DNA of 64,000 bases from the NCBI RefSeq assembly GCF_002022275.1, contig NZ_MSDF01000007.1, positions 20,379 through 84,378 of the forward strand, given 5' to 3'. This DNA comes from Pseudomonas fluorescens (GTDB taxonomy: Bacteria > Pseudomonadota > Gammaproteobacteria > Pseudomonadales > Pseudomonadaceae). This document shows positions 28,534 through 37,324 of this stretch, in pieces; within the stretch, counting starts at the first letter, position 1; each line of letters starts with the position of its first letter. Position numbers and translations under genes: made by a program. The notes beneath the pieces are model-generated. The model searched no databases. It was given only the letters and a program-made list of their open reading frames with translations, and was not told the DNA's origin.

Positions 28534-28679
28534 TCAGGCGTTTTGCAAGATTCGGCTAAAAACGTTGATTTTGGTCGGATTGTCCTACAAAACCGCTCTA
28601 TCTCCTGCCTTACAGCCTATAGCGCGATCTTAAAATTATTGTTACTTTCCGCAGCGGTGATCACCACGGAGTTCTAATA

Positions 28680-29960
28680 ATGAAAAAAGTAATGCTCAAG
28701 ACCACACTTAGCCTCGCCGTTGCCATGGCATCTTCCCAACTGTTTGCAAGCGGATTTGCACTCAACGAACAGAGCGTCAGCGGGATGGGTACAGGCTTCG
28801 CAGGTCGCTCCTCTTCTGCCGATGATGCAAGTACTGTCTACGGTAACCCTGCCGGTATGGCTCGCCTGAACGGCCAGCAAATCACCGGCGGTGTTGCAGC
28901 CATTGATGCCTCCACCGATATCAGCGATGTCAGCGGCCGTTCACGCGGCAGCAACAAAGGCGATATGGTGCCTTTCACTGCTGTTCCTTTCGGCTTCTAC
29001 ACCAATAAACTCAACGATCAGTGGGCAGTCGGTTTCGGCGTCTATGCCCCGTTCGGTCTGGTGACCGATTATGAAAGCGGCTTCCAGGGTCGTGGCTTCG
29101 GCAGCAAGAGCGAAGTTAAAGTCATCACCCTGCAACCTACCGTCAGCTACGCCTTCAACGACCGCGTTTCTGTTGGTTTCGGCCCGACCATCAACCGCAT
29201 CGCCGGTACCCTGGAATCGGACCTGACGCTGAACGCCGCCGCGCCAGACACCAATATCAAGATCAAGGGTGACGACACTGCACTCGGTTTCAACATTGGC
29301 GTGCTGGTACAGGCCACCGACACTACCCGCGTCGGCCTGACCTACCACTCCAAGGTCAGCTACAAGCTGGACGGCCACACCGAAGTCACCGCGCCTACTG
29401 CGACTTCCGGCTTCCTGCGCAGCAACCGCTACGACGCCTCGTTGAAGATCGACACACCTGAATCCTACGATCTGTCGGTCACCCAAGACCTCACCGACGC
29501 ATGGAAACTCTATGCCGGTGCCACCTGGACCCGCTGGAGCCGCCTGAAAGACATCACCGTGAAGAACGAAGGTGTGGTCGGTGGCGCAGCCGGTGGCGTA
29601 CTCGCACCGTCGCTGGTCGGCACTATCAAAGAAGACCAGAACTGGCATGACACCTGGGCTTACGCCGTGGGTACTTCGTACCAGTTGACCAAGCAAGTGG
29701 TATTGCGTACCGGCCTGACGTTCGATCAGTCGCCCACCAATAACACTGACCGCTCGCCACGTATTCCTACCGGCGACCGCACCATCTTCAGCCTGGGTCT
29801 GGGCTATGAGGTCATGCCAAACATGACCGTCGACCTGGCCTACTCCTACCTGAAGGAAGAAGACGTCAAGGTCAACCGCTCCAACGCACTGGCCAGCTAC
29901 AACGCCAAGTACGAAAACAGTGCCAACGGCTTTGGCCTGGGCATGACTTACCGCTTCTGA
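28680..29960 (+). CDS. OmpP1/FadL-family outer-membrane porin
   Basis: A 426-aa outer-membrane barrel with a signal peptide ending LFASGFALNEQSVSG. The N-terminal hatch signature GMGTGFAGRSSSADDASTVYGNPAGMARL and a terminal Phe (YRF) for BAM recognition are present. GGAG lies 8 bases before the ATG. FadL proteins pass hydrophobic compounds. The neighbouring gpx-MFS-marR order recalls the P. aeruginosa PA1288-PA1285 region, where the FadL homologue has been described as an oxylipin exporter; whether that role holds here is inference. Confidence 0.9.
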   Translation: MKKVMLKTTLSLAVAMASSQLFASGFALNEQSVSGMGTGFAGRSSSADDASTVYGNPAGMARLNGQQITGGVAAIDASTDISDVSGRSRGSNKGDMVPFTAVPFGFYTNKLNDQWAVGFGVYAPFGLVTDYESGFQGRGFGSKSEVKVITLQPTVSYAFNDRVSVGFGPTINRIAGTLESDLTLNAAAPDTNIKIKGDDTALGFNIGVLVQATDTTRVGLTYHSKVSYKLDGHTEVTAPTATSGFLRSNRYDASLKIDTPESYDLSVTQDLTDAWKLYAGATWTRWSRLKDITVKNEGVVGGAAGGVLAPSLVGTIKEDQNWHDTWAYAVGTSYQLTKQVVLRTGLTFDQSPTNNTDRSPRIPTGDRTIFSLGLGYEVMPNMTVDLAYSYLKEEDVKVNRSNALASYNAKYENSANGFGLGMTYRF

Positions 29961-29973
29961 TTCACAGCGGTAC

Positions 29974-30013
29974 AAAAAAGCCCCGCTCTCCTGCAAAGGA
30001 AGCGGGGCTTTTT
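29974..30013. terminator. Bidirectional terminator between fadL-like gene and gpx
   Basis: A stem AAAAAGCCCCGC/GCGGGGCTTTTT with a 15-base loop lies between converging stops. A runs on one side and T runs on the other allow termination in both directions. Confidence 0.88.
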
Positions 30014-30025
30014 AATACGTGACAA

Positions 30026-30574
30026 TCAGGGTTTCGACGCCAGCGCCTGCTCCACGGCCTTGATCAAGTCCGGGCTGTCGGGCTTGGTGAGGCTGGAGAA
30101 ATTGGCAATCACTTTGCCTTGCCGGTCGACCACGTACTTGTAGAAATTCCACTTCGGCGCACTGGTTTGCTGCGCCAGGATCTTGAACAGGTGTACCGCA
30201 TCCGGTCCCTTGACCTTCTGCGGCTCGGTCATGGTAAACGTCACGCCATAATTCACGTAACAGACTTTGGCCGTCTCTTCGCCGGTCTTGGCTTCCTGCT
30301 TGAAATCATCGGACGGCACGCCAATCACTTCCAGCCCTTGGCCTTTGTAGTGCTGATACAAAGCCTCAAGCCCTTTGAACTGCGGCGCAAACCCACAAAA
30401 ACTCGCTGTATTGACGATCACCAACGGCTTGCCGGCGAAACGCTGGCACAGGTCAATGGATTCCTTGGCCCGCAGCTTGGGCAATTGGCCCTCAAGCAAC
30501 GGCGGGCAGTTGGCAGCCATCGCCACACTGCCAATTGCCATCAGGACGGGTACTGCCAGCCAGCGCATGTGCAT
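30026..30574 (-). CDS. Periplasmic glutathione peroxidase-like protein
   Basis: A 182-aa thiol peroxidase of the GPx family with a Sec signal peptide ([11 protein letters not shown], cleavage before ANCPP), so it acts in the periplasm. The peroxidatic site is Cys60 in NTASFCGF. The family Trp-Asn pair is in [14 protein letters not shown]. It is shorter than cytoplasmic BtuE-type enzymes and probably thioredoxin- rather than glutathione-dependent. It lies 33 bp after the 39-codon gene, in the same direction as the MFS and marR genes. Confidence 0.87.
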   Translation of the reverse strand: MHMRWLAVPVLMAIGSVAMAANCPPLLEGQLPKLRAKESIDLCQRFAGKPLVIVNTASFCGFAPQFKGLEALYQHYKGQGLEVIGVPSDDFKQEAKTGEETAKVCYVNYGVTFTMTEPQKVKGPDAVHLFKILAQQTSAPKWNFYKYVVDRQGKVIANFSSLTKPDSPDLIKAVEQALASKP

Positions 30575-30607
30575 GTCGGAGGTCCTTGAATTCTTCAGAC
30601 CACGAAC

Positions 30608-30727
30608 TTAACAGATCGCCATGCCCAACTGCATCAACGCCAGACCACCGTGTTGCCAGCCTGCCCAGGCCAGCAGCAACAGCACCAGCCCTGCCGCCAG
30701 GGCCAAACACCGCACCGTCACACTCAT
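30608..30727 (-). CDS. 39-aa single-helix membrane protein coupled to MFS gene
   Basis: A 39-codon gene starting MSVTVRCLALAAGLVLLLLAWAG and ending LMQLGMAIC. It has one transmembrane helix and a short tail. Its ATG overlaps the TGA of the MFS gene as ATGA, the signature of translational coupling, and it ends 33 bp before gpx. It is too short for most gene callers. It may be an accessory subunit or stabiliser of the transporter, which is inference. Confidence 0.65.
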   Translation of the reverse strand: MSVTVRCLALAAGLVLLLLAWAGWQHGGLALMQLGMAIC

Positions 30728-31932
30728 GCCGCCTCCATCTGCGCCTGCAATCGCGCGACCGGCCGCTCGCGCACCGGCCAATTCAATGCCGCCGCGAGCA
30801 GGCTCAAGAGAATTGCCACCTGCCAGATCAAATCGTAGTTGCCGGTTCGATCATAGACCACCCCACCCAACCAGCCGCCCAGGAACGAACCGAGTTGGTG
30901 AAACAGGAACACAATCCCACCGAGCATTGAGAGGTTTCGCACACCAAACAGCGTCGCGACCGTGCCGTTGGTCAGCGGAACAGTCGACAGCCACAAGAAC
31001 CCCATGGCCATGCCGAACAGGTAGGCCGAGACTTCCGTCACCGGCGCCCACAGGAACAGCATAATCACCACCGCACGCAACAGGTATAACCCGGTCAGCA
31101 ACCGCGGCTTGGACATACGGCCACCGAGCCAGCCTGCGGTGTAGGTGCCGAACACGTTAAACAAGCCAATCAAGGCCAGCACCGTGGTCCCCACCCTTGC
31201 CGGCAGATGCTGGTCCACCAGATACGCCGGCAAATGCACACCAATAAACACCACCTGAAAACCACAAACGAAAAAGCCAAAGGCCAGCAGCCAGAACCCC
31301 GAGTGGGAACAGGCTTCCTTTAACGCCTCGCTCAGGGTTTGCTGGCCGACCATGACCGGCAGCGGTTTGTCCTTGAGCATCGCCACCAGCGGCAGGATCA
31401 GCGCCACCATCAGACCCAGCGCCAGCAAGGCCGCCGACCAGCCCAGCCAGCCGATCAACCCCAAGGTACCCGGGACCATGGCGAATTGACCGAAAGACCC
31501 GGCGGCGCTGGCGATGCCCATGGCCATGCTGCGCTTCTCCGGTGCTACGGCGCGGCCAACCACACCCAGGATCACCGAGAACGAGGTGCCCGACAGGCCG
31601 ATCCCAATCAGCAAGCCCGCACTGAGTGACAGTGACCACGCCGAATCGGACATGCCCATCAGCACCAGGCCCACGGCGTACAGCACTCCGCCGACAAAAA
31701 CCGCTTTGGTCGCGCCAAAACGATCGGCCAAGGCGCCGGTAAATGGCTGCGCGAGGCCCCAGATCAGGTTTTGCAGGGCAATCGCAAAGGCAAAGGTCTC
31801 ACGGCCCCAGCCGAACTCCGTACTCATCGGCGCCAGAAACAGGCCGAAGCCATGCCGTACGCCCAGGGACAACGCCAGGATCAACGCACTCCCCACAAGA
31901 ACCCAGCCACTGGTGCGCCACATCGAGGTCAT
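30724..31932 (-). CDS. Major facilitator superfamily transporter
   Basis: A 402-aa, 12-helix MFS protein with GVRHGFGLFLAPMSTEFGWGRETFAFAIALQNL, typical of the OFA/MCT-like bacterial group, and the loop-2 motif GALADRFGATKAVFVGG. It is transcribed with the upstream marR gene. A perfect palindrome in the 54-bp gap before it matches the one at the marR start. Substrate is unknown. Confidence 0.88.
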   Translation of the reverse strand: MTSMWRTSGWVLVGSALILALSLGVRHGFGLFLAPMSTEFGWGRETFAFAIALQNLIWGLAQPFTGALADRFGATKAVFVGGVLYAVGLVLMGMSDSAWSLSLSAGLLIGIGLSGTSFSVILGVVGRAVAPEKRSMAMGIASAAGSFGQFAMVPGTLGLIGWLGWSAALLALGLMVALILPLVAMLKDKPLPVMVGQQTLSEALKEACSHSGFWLLAFGFFVCGFQVVFIGVHLPAYLVDQHLPARVGTTVLALIGLFNVFGTYTAGWLGGRMSKPRLLTGLYLLRAVVIMLFLWAPVTEVSAYLFGMAMGFLWLSTVPLTNGTVATLFGVRNLSMLGGIVFLFHQLGSFLGGWLGGVVYDRTGNYDLIWQVAILLSLLAAALNWPVRERPVARLQAQMEAA

Positions 31933-31948
31933 TTCTTATTCTCCGCTC

Positions 31949-31964
31949 GCGGGTATATACCCGC
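31949..31964. promoter_or_regulatory. Putative MarR operator before the MFS gene
   Basis: GCGGGTATATACCCGC is a perfect 16-bp palindrome, 17 bp upstream of the MFS ATG. It matches the site at the marR promoter at 13 of the central 14 positions. Confidence 0.65.
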
Positions 31965-31986
31965 TTGTATTCGAACACACCCGCCC

Positions 31987-32391
31987 TCAGGCGAGTTCGT
32001 CCAGCAAGGCCAACAGGGTTTCGCGTTTTTCCGCGCCCAGTTGATCGATCAATTTTTGTTGCGCCGCCTCCCACGCCGGCAAGGCCGCCGCCAGGCGTTC
32101 TTCGCCCGCCTCGGTCAACTGCACCAGGCGGTTACGCAGGTCGTCGCCCTCGACCAGGCGCACCAGGCCCTCGCCTTCCAGCACGCGCAAATTGCGCCCC
32201 AGCGTACTGCGATCCAGGCCCATGGCGTCGGCCAGGCTGGAAATGCTCGGTTGGTCGAGGCGCTGCAGGTTACACAGCAGAGAATACTGAGCAACGTTGA
32301 TCCCGAAGCCGTCGAGAGCGCCGTCGTAATGCCTGCTGACGCCACGCGCGGCGCGTCGCAGGTTGGTGCATAAACATTGGGAGGCAAGCAT
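31987..32391 (-). CDS. MarR-family regulator with N-terminal cysteines
   Basis: A 134-aa winged-helix regulator with recognition helix PSISSLADAMGLDRSTLGRNLRVLEGEGLVRLVEGDDLRNRLVQLTEAG. The opening SQCLCTNLRRAARGVSRHYD aligns by eye with the reactive-cysteine helix of OhrR-type peroxide sensors. With gpx in the same set, a redox or lipid-peroxide signal is plausible but unproven. The start at 32391 overlaps closely with the operator at 32396-32409. Confidence 0.85.
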   Translation of the reverse strand: MLASQCLCTNLRRAARGVSRHYDGALDGFGINVAQYSLLCNLQRLDQPSISSLADAMGLDRSTLGRNLRVLEGEGLVRLVEGDDLRNRLVQLTEAGEERLAAALPAWEAAQQKLIDQLGAEKRETLLALLDELA

Positions 32392-32395
32392 AGAG

Positions 32396-32409
32396 CGTGT
32401 ATATACCCG
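32396..32409. promoter_or_regulatory. Putative MarR operator at the marR start
   Basis: On the minus strand CGGGTATATACACG differs at one base from the palindrome before the MFS gene. It lies 5 bp upstream of the marR ATG, where a bound repressor would block initiation. Confidence 0.6.
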
Positions 32410-32433
32410 GGATTAAGGAATTGCAAGAAAGCG

Positions 32434-33162
32434 TTACAACGCCAGGCCCACCAGAACCGCCATTTCCAGCAGCTCCAACAGGGCCCCGGCCGTGTCGCCG
32501 GTGGTGCCGCCCAACCGATTGACCATCAGTTGACGCAACCCGACAAAACAGACGGCCGCGAGCAGCACGGCGATTCCGCCACTGAAGCCGCCGATCAGGA
32601 TACAGGCCAGGCCACTGAGGATCAGCACCTGTTGGCCGACAACCCTGGGTAAGTGATCCGACAAGGCCTGCCCCAAACCTCCTGCACGCACATAGCGCGT
32701 AGTGAGGAACAGCGCCAGCATCGAAGCCCGACCGATCAGCGGCGCAAGGATCAGCGCAGCGCCGTTGTGTTGCTCAATCAATGCCACCAGCGCGGTGAAC
32801 TTGAGCAGCAACACCAGACCCAGGGTAACCACCGCAATCGGGCCGCTGCGCGGGTCTTTCATGATGGTCAGCGTGCGTTCGCGGTCGCCGAAGCCACCGA
32901 GCCAGGCGTCGGCGCTGTCGGCGAGGCCGTCCAGGTGCAAGCCGCCGCTGAGCAGCACCCAGGCCGTCAGCAACAGCGCCGCGTGCAGCAACAATGGCGC
33001 GCCCATCAGCACCGTGTTCAGGCCCCACAGCAGCAGCCCGAACAGCAAGCCTACCAGCGGGTAAAACAGCAACGAACGGCCCATTTCCTGCGGCTGCGGC
33101 ATGCCCGGCAATTTTACGGGCAGACTGCTGAGAAATTGCAGGGCGATCATGAACGGCAGCAT
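32434..33162 (-). CDS. cobS: Adenosylcobinamide-GDP ribazoletransferase (cobalamin synthase)
   Basis: Joins adenosylcobinamide-GDP to alpha-ribazole(-phosphate), the last step of cobalamin assembly, in the inner membrane. It is 242 aa and strongly hydrophobic. The CobS signature GGLHLDGLADSADAWLGG is followed by RERTLTIMKDPRSGPIAV. This is cobV in Pseudomonas naming. The start is 2 bp after the phosphatase stop. It is the last gene of the cob set. Confidence 0.96.
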   Translation of the reverse strand: MLPFMIALQFLSSLPVKLPGMPQPQEMGRSLLFYPLVGLLFGLLLWGLNTVLMGAPLLLHAALLLTAWVLLSGGLHLDGLADSADAWLGGFGDRERTLTIMKDPRSGPIAVVTLGLVLLLKFTALVALIEQHNGAALILAPLIGRASMLALFLTTRYVRAGGLGQALSDHLPRVVGQQVLILSGLACILIGGFSGGIAVLLAAVCFVGLRQLMVNRLGGTTGDTAGALLELLEMAVLVGLAL

Positions 33163-33164
33163 GC

Positions 33165-33740
33165 TCAGGCTCCTTCCTTCAACACACCATCTGCGCCGAC
33201 CTGCAGGCTGAACAAGCCGCCGTGGCCGACGTCGATATTCAATAAGTGCTCGCGGGGCAAGCCTCGCGCCCGCGCCAGCAGCAACTTCATCACGCCACCA
33301 TGACTGATCAGCAACACCCGCTCGCCGGCATACGCCTGATGCAGGCGTGAGACCGCGCCCAAAACACGTTCGGAAAAGTCGCTGACAGGTTCGCCGTTGG
33401 GCGGCGTAAAGCCGTAGGGGTCGGCCCAGAAAAGGCCAAGCCCTGCGGCGTCGGTTTCCATCAGCGCTGCCGCGCTCTGCCCTTCCCAGGCACCGAAGTG
33501 TAATTCCTGCAGGTCTTTTTCCAGACTGACCGGCACGTCGAGCCGTGCGCCCAACTCATGGGCAAACAGCGCGCAACGCTGCAGCGGCGAGCTGACCAAA
33601 CGATCCCAGGGCCCCCGCGCCACCACGGCGGCGCGCATCTGCTCCCAGCCTCGGGCCGTCAACGCATCATCCAGACTGCCACGCAGGCCGCCACCCAGCT
33701 CGGTTTCGCCGTGACGCAGCAGGTCCAGGTGCAAGGTCAT
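33165..33740 (-). CDS. Alpha-ribazole phosphatase (histidine phosphatase family)
   Basis: Removes phosphate in nucleotide-loop assembly; the enzyme is called CobC in Salmonella, a symbol used below for a different gene. The 191-aa phosphoglycerate-mutase-fold protein has catalytic [11 protein letters not shown] near the N-terminus, the second-arginine block [13 protein letters not shown] and the late histidine [10 protein letters not shown]. Its ATG overlaps the cobT stop (ATGA). The context makes ribazole phosphate the natural substrate. Confidence 0.9.
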   Translation of the reverse strand: MTLHLDLLRHGETELGGGLRGSLDDALTARGWEQMRAAVVARGPWDRLVSSPLQRCALFAHELGARLDVPVSLEKDLQELHFGAWEGQSAAALMETDAAGLGLFWADPYGFTPPNGEPVSDFSERVLGAVSRLHQAYAGERVLLISHGGVMKLLLARARGLPREHLLNIDVGHGGLFSLQVGADGVLKEGA

Positions 33741-34792
33741 GCCGGGCGGTCTGCCACAGCGGCTTCAGCGAAGGTCGCCATCTGCCCGTGCAGCGCGCAG
33801 GCCAGGCGCAGCATCGGCACTGCCAGCGCCGCGCCGCTGCCTTCGCCCAGGCGCAGGCCGAGTTCCAGCAACGGCTGGGCGTCGAGGTGTTGCAGCACAT
33901 GACGATGGCCCGGCTCGGCACCCCGATGACCAAACAGCAGCCACTCACGGGATGCCGGGTTCAGGCGCGTGGCGACCAGCGCGGCGACGGTGCAGATGAA
34001 ACCATCCACCAGCACGGCGATGCCTTCCTGAGCACACGCCAGGTAAGCGCCGACCAGCGCAGCGATCTCAAAACCACCGAGGTTGAACAGGGTCTGCAAT
34101 GCGTCGCCGCGTTGCCCGGCATGCAATGCGAGCGCACGTTCGATGACCGCGACTTTGTGGCTGACGCCCTGGGCATTCAAACCGGTACCGGGGCCCGTCA
34201 GGTCGATCACTTGGCAATCGAGCAAGGCACACGCCAGTGCACTCGCCGCCGTGGTGTTGCCGATGCCCATCTCGCCACCGATAAACAACTGCGCGCCCGA
34301 TTCACGCGCACGCAGCACGCTGTCACGCCCCGCTTGCAGCGCCAGTCGCCCCTGGGCTTCGGTCATCGCCGGGCCCTTGACGAAGTTGGCGGTGCCCGCG
34401 CCGATATTCAGGTGACGCACACCCGGCAAGTTCAGCGACGGCGTGACCGTGCCGAGGTCGACCACTTCCAGTTGCGCACCCAACTGCCGCGCCAGCACGC
34501 TGATGGCCGCGCCGCCGGTGACGAAGTTATGCAGCATCTGCCCGGTCACTTCCTGGGGAAACGCCGAAACACCTTCGGCAACCACCCCATGATCACCGGC
34601 AAAAATCGCGATCCACAGTTGATCCACCGACGGTTTGACCTGACCTTGCAGCCCGGCCAGTTGCACCGCCAACGCCTCCAGCTGCCCGAGCGAGCCAGCC
34701 GGCTTAGTCAACTGCTGCTGGCGCGCCAGTGCTTGTTCATGTGCCAAGGCGTCAACTGCCTTGCAGGGATTGAGCCACCAGGAATCAGTCAT
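33737..34792 (-). CDS. cobT: Nicotinate-nucleotide:dimethylbenzimidazole phosphoribosyltransferase
   Basis: Activates 5,6-dimethylbenzimidazole to alpha-ribazole-5'-phosphate. At 351 aa it has [34 protein letters not shown] and the C-terminal [14 protein letters not shown] block with the family catalytic Glu. Start 34792 ([13 protein letters not shown]) overlaps the cobU stop by four bases; the longer frame would run 29 codons into cobU. Confidence 0.97.
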   Translation of the reverse strand: MTDSWWLNPCKAVDALAHEQALARQQQLTKPAGSLGQLEALAVQLAGLQGQVKPSVDQLWIAIFAGDHGVVAEGVSAFPQEVTGQMLHNFVTGGAAISVLARQLGAQLEVVDLGTVTPSLNLPGVRHLNIGAGTANFVKGPAMTEAQGRLALQAGRDSVLRARESGAQLFIGGEMGIGNTTAASALACALLDCQVIDLTGPGTGLNAQGVSHKVAVIERALALHAGQRGDALQTLFNLGGFEIAALVGAYLACAQEGIAVLVDGFICTVAALVATRLNPASREWLLFGHRGAEPGHRHVLQHLDAQPLLELGLRLGEGSGAALAVPMLRLACALHGQMATFAEAAVADRPA

Positions 34793-35310
34793 AACGAGGT
34801 ACCTTTCAATGTCAGGGGCAGGCCGGCAACCGTCAGGACAACACGCTGACACCGCTCGGCCAAGGCTTGATGCAGCCAACCGGCTTCATCCACATAGCGG
34901 CGAGTCAATTCGCCCAGCGGCACGACACCGAGACCGGTTTCGTTGCTGACAAAAATGATTTCACCCGGCAGCGACGCCAGGGTTTCCAACAACTGATCAC
35001 GCTCAAACGCCAAGCGCGCCGGGTCTTCGAGCATCAGCAGATTGGTGAGCCAGAGGGTCAGGCAATCTACCAGCAGGCAACGATCCGCCGCGGCGTTTTC
35101 ACGCAGCACCCGCGCCAGTTCGACGGGCTCTTCGATCAAACCCCAAGCGTCGGGCCGACGCTGGCGATGCAAAGCGACGCGCTCACTCATCTCCCCATCC
35201 AGCGGCTGGCTGGTGGCGATGTAGATGACCGGCAAACCGCTGTCGCCGGCGAGCTTTTCGGCCAGCCGGCTCTTGCCGGAACGGGCACCGCCGAGGATTA
35301 ACTGAAGCAT
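34789..35310 (-). CDS. cobU: Adenosylcobinamide kinase / adenosylcobinamide-phosphate guanylyltransferase
   Basis: A bifunctional enzyme (CobP in Pseudomonas naming) that phosphorylates and then guanylylates adenosylcobinamide. It is 173 aa, with P-loop [12 protein letters not shown] at residues 7-18, [15 protein letters not shown] containing the family histidine, and [12 protein letters not shown]. It is the first gene after the repeat island, so unlike its neighbours it is not coupled to the gene before it (cobQ, 562 bp upstream). Confidence 0.96.
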   Translation of the reverse strand: MLQLILGGARSGKSRLAEKLAGDSGLPVIYIATSQPLDGEMSERVALHRQRRPDAWGLIEEPVELARVLRENAAADRCLLVDCLTLWLTNLLMLEDPARLAFERDQLLETLASLPGEIIFVSNETGLGVVPLGELTRRYVDEAGWLHQALAERCQRVVLTVAGLPLTLKGTSL

Positions 35311-35361
35311 GTGGAGGTTCCTTTTTCGGCTGAATCATCGCCTGAGGCGGACGCTGTCCAC

Positions 35362-35417
35362 GGTGGGGTGTCAATTGAATTGGGGGCGCGGCCATCGCAG
35401 GCAAGCCAGCTCCCACA
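35362..35417. repeat. 56-bp direct repeat, copy A, ending in a REP core
   Basis: Starts GGTGGGGTGTCA and ends AAGCCAGCTCCCACA. It is identical to copy B at 53 of 56 positions and in the same orientation. Confidence 0.85.
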
Positions 35418-35434
35418 GAGAAGCACAGCAGTGC

Positions 35435-35475
<41 letters not shown>

Positions 35476-35535
35476 TTTGATTCTGCTTTTGACGTTGATC
35501 TCAGTCGCCCCGTAAAACCACGCTGGCCGAACGCA

Positions 35536-35624
35536 GGCTTGAATCTGTGGGTAACCCGGCAGGACGCCGGGTTAGCCGCGCTGGGCCAAGGATGGCCCAT
35601 CGCGGCGGCCCACGGATTCAAGCC
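35536..35624. repeat. Three-way-junction inverted repeat element
   Basis: A 16-bp outer stem pairs 35536-35551 with 35609-35624 (GGCTTGAATC-Y-GTGGG, one wobble). It encloses two hairpins: TAACCCGGC-N5-GCCGGGTTA (35552-35574), and 35576-35587 with 35594-35605 (11 of 12 paired, six-base loop). Nearly every base is in a helix. From memory, very similar sequence recurs between genes in P. fluorescens-group genomes. Confidence 0.85.
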
Positions 35625-35685
35625 GGAGTGAGGGCACACCGAGCCTAGGCGAGGTGCCGAGTGGTGGGGCGAAGACCTTTTGCTT

Positions 35686-35707
35686 ACTTTTGGGTCTTTC
35701 CAAAAGT
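35686..35707. repeat. Stem-loop ACTTTTGG/CCAAAAGT
   Basis: A perfect 8-bp stem with a GTCTTT loop in the second half of the island. No strong T-run follows on either strand, so it is not a typical intrinsic terminator. Confidence 0.6.
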
Positions 35708-35808
35708 GAGCCGCTGTAAGAGCGGAACCATAAGCCGCCGTTACCGCAGCAACGGATATATACACCGGCAGACCGCCTTCGCGAGCAAGCCCGCTCCCAC
35801 ATTTGGAT

Positions 35809-35864
35809 GGTGGGGTGTCAGCTGGATTGGGGGCGCGGCCATCGCAGGCAAGCCAGCTCCCACA
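35809..35864. repeat. 56-bp direct repeat, copy B, ending in a REP core
   Basis: It matches copy A with three substitutions and lies 447 bp from it. A partial inverted REP-like unit (GCAAGCCCGCTCCCACA) sits just before at 35785-35801. It ends 8 bp before the cobQ stop. Confidence 0.85.
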
Positions 35865-35872
35865 CTTAACCA

Positions 35873-37324
35873 TCAAATCCCACACAGCTTGCGCAACAGA
35901 GCGGTATCCAAATGGTTCTCCACCAAATCCGCCAACCGCTCGATATCCCGCTCGCGCAACGCGTGGTAATCCACCTCCTGCACATCCTGCAACCCAGCCC
36001 AACGCAACAACGCACTGCACGCCGCAGGCGTTTCGAACAGGCCATGCAGGTAGGTGCCGAAAATCTGCCCATCAGCACTCTGGGCGCCGTCACTGCGGCC
36101 ATCGTCCAGCAACACCGCAGCCCGAGCCAGCGCATCACCCGACGTCACACCCGCATGAATCTCATAGCCGCTGACCTCAGCATCCTCCAGCAGCAAACGC
36201 CCGCGCACGTTACGCAGTTGTTTCTCTTCCTCAAGGGTCGTACTGAACGCCAACAGCCCCAGACCATCACTGGATCCAGCGGGTCCTTCCAGACCCAGCG
36301 GGTCATGCACCTGCTCGCCAAGCATCTGCAAACCACCACAAATTCCCAGCACCTTGCCGCCATAACGCAAATGCCGCGCCACGGCCGTGTCCCAGCCGTT
36401 GGCGCGCAAATACGCCAAATCACTGCGCACACTTTTCGAGCCCGGCAAAATAATCAGGTCCGCTGCAGGAATCGCCTGCCCCGGCCCCACAAACTGTAAA
36501 TCCACCTGCGGATGCAAACGCAGCGGATCAAAATCCGTGTGGTTGCTGATGCGCGGCAACACCGGCACCACCACCTTGAGCACCTGCGCAGCCTTGTCGA
36601 TCTGGCGCTGATCGATGCCGTCTTCAGCTTCCAGGTGCAGGTCCATCACATAGGGCAGCACACCCACCACCGGTTTGCCGGTGCGCGCCTCCAGCCAATC
36701 CAGCCCGGATTGCAACAACGCGATGTCGCCGCGAAAACGGTTGATGATGAACCCCTTGACCCGCGCCTGCTCAGTGGGCGACAGCAATTCAAGCGTGCCG
36801 ACCAAGTGGGCAAACACGCCGCCACGGTTGATGTCGGCGATCAACAGCACCGGGCAATCCACTGCTTCGGCAAAGCCCATATTGGCGATGTCATTGGCGC
36901 GCAGGTTGATCTCTGCCGGCGAGCCGGCGCCTTCCACCATTACCACCGGGTAGGCTTCGCTCAACCGCGCGTGAGAGGCCAGCACCGCCTGCATCGCGAT
37001 GGCTTTGTAGTCGTGATAGGCCACGGCGTTCATGCTGGTGACGGCCCGGCCGTGGATGATCACTTGGGAGCCGGTGTCGCTGTTGGGTTTGAGCAGCACC
37101 GGGTTCATGTCGGTGTGCGGCGCCAAATTGGCGGCCTGGGCCTGCACGGCCTGGGCGCGGCCGATTTCGCCGCCTTCAGCGGTCACAGCGCTGTTGAGCG
37201 CCATGTTCTGCGGTTTGAACGGCACCACGGCCACGCCCTGACGTACCAGCCAGCGACACAACGCGGTCACCAACGTACTTTTGCCGGCATCGGAGGTGGT
37301 GCCCTGCACCATCAGCGTACTCAT
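35873..37324 (-). CDS. cobQ: Cobyric acid synthase
   Basis: Amidates four side chains of adenosylcobyrinic acid diamide using glutamine. At 483 aa it has an N-terminal ATP site ([20 protein letters not shown]) and [20 protein letters not shown] in the middle. A C-terminal triad-type glutamine amidotransferase has [12 protein letters not shown] and the late His of GTYLHGLFE. Start 37324 overlaps the stop of the decarboxylase gene (ATGA). It is the last gene before the repeat island. Confidence 0.97.
   Translation of the reverse strand: MSTLMVQGTTSDAGKSTLVTALCRWLVRQGVAVVPFKPQNMALNSAVTAEGGEIGRAQAVQAQAANLAPHTDMNPVLLKPNSDTGSQVIIHGRAVTSMNAVAYHDYKAIAMQAVLASHARLSEAYPVVMVEGAGSPAEINLRANDIANMGFAEAVDCPVLLIADINRGGVFAHLVGTLELLSPTEQARVKGFIINRFRGDIALLQSGLDWLEARTGKPVVGVLPYVMDLHLEAEDGIDQRQIDKAAQVLKVVVPVLPRISNHTDFDPLRLHPQVDLQFVGPGQAIPAADLIILPGSKSVRSDLAYLRANGWDTAVARHLRYGGKVLGICGGLQMLGEQVHDPLGLEGPAGSSDGLGLLAFSTTLEEEKQLRNVRGRLLLEDAEVSGYEIHAGVTSGDALARAAVLLDDGRSDGAQSADGQIFGTYLHGLFETPAACSALLRWAGLQDVQEVDYHALRERDIERLADLVENHLDTALLRKLCGI

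Noticed and set aside
35686..35707. An intrinsic terminator separating cobQ and cobU
   Set aside because: The stem is good but the downstream sequence on the minus strand lacks a clear T-run.
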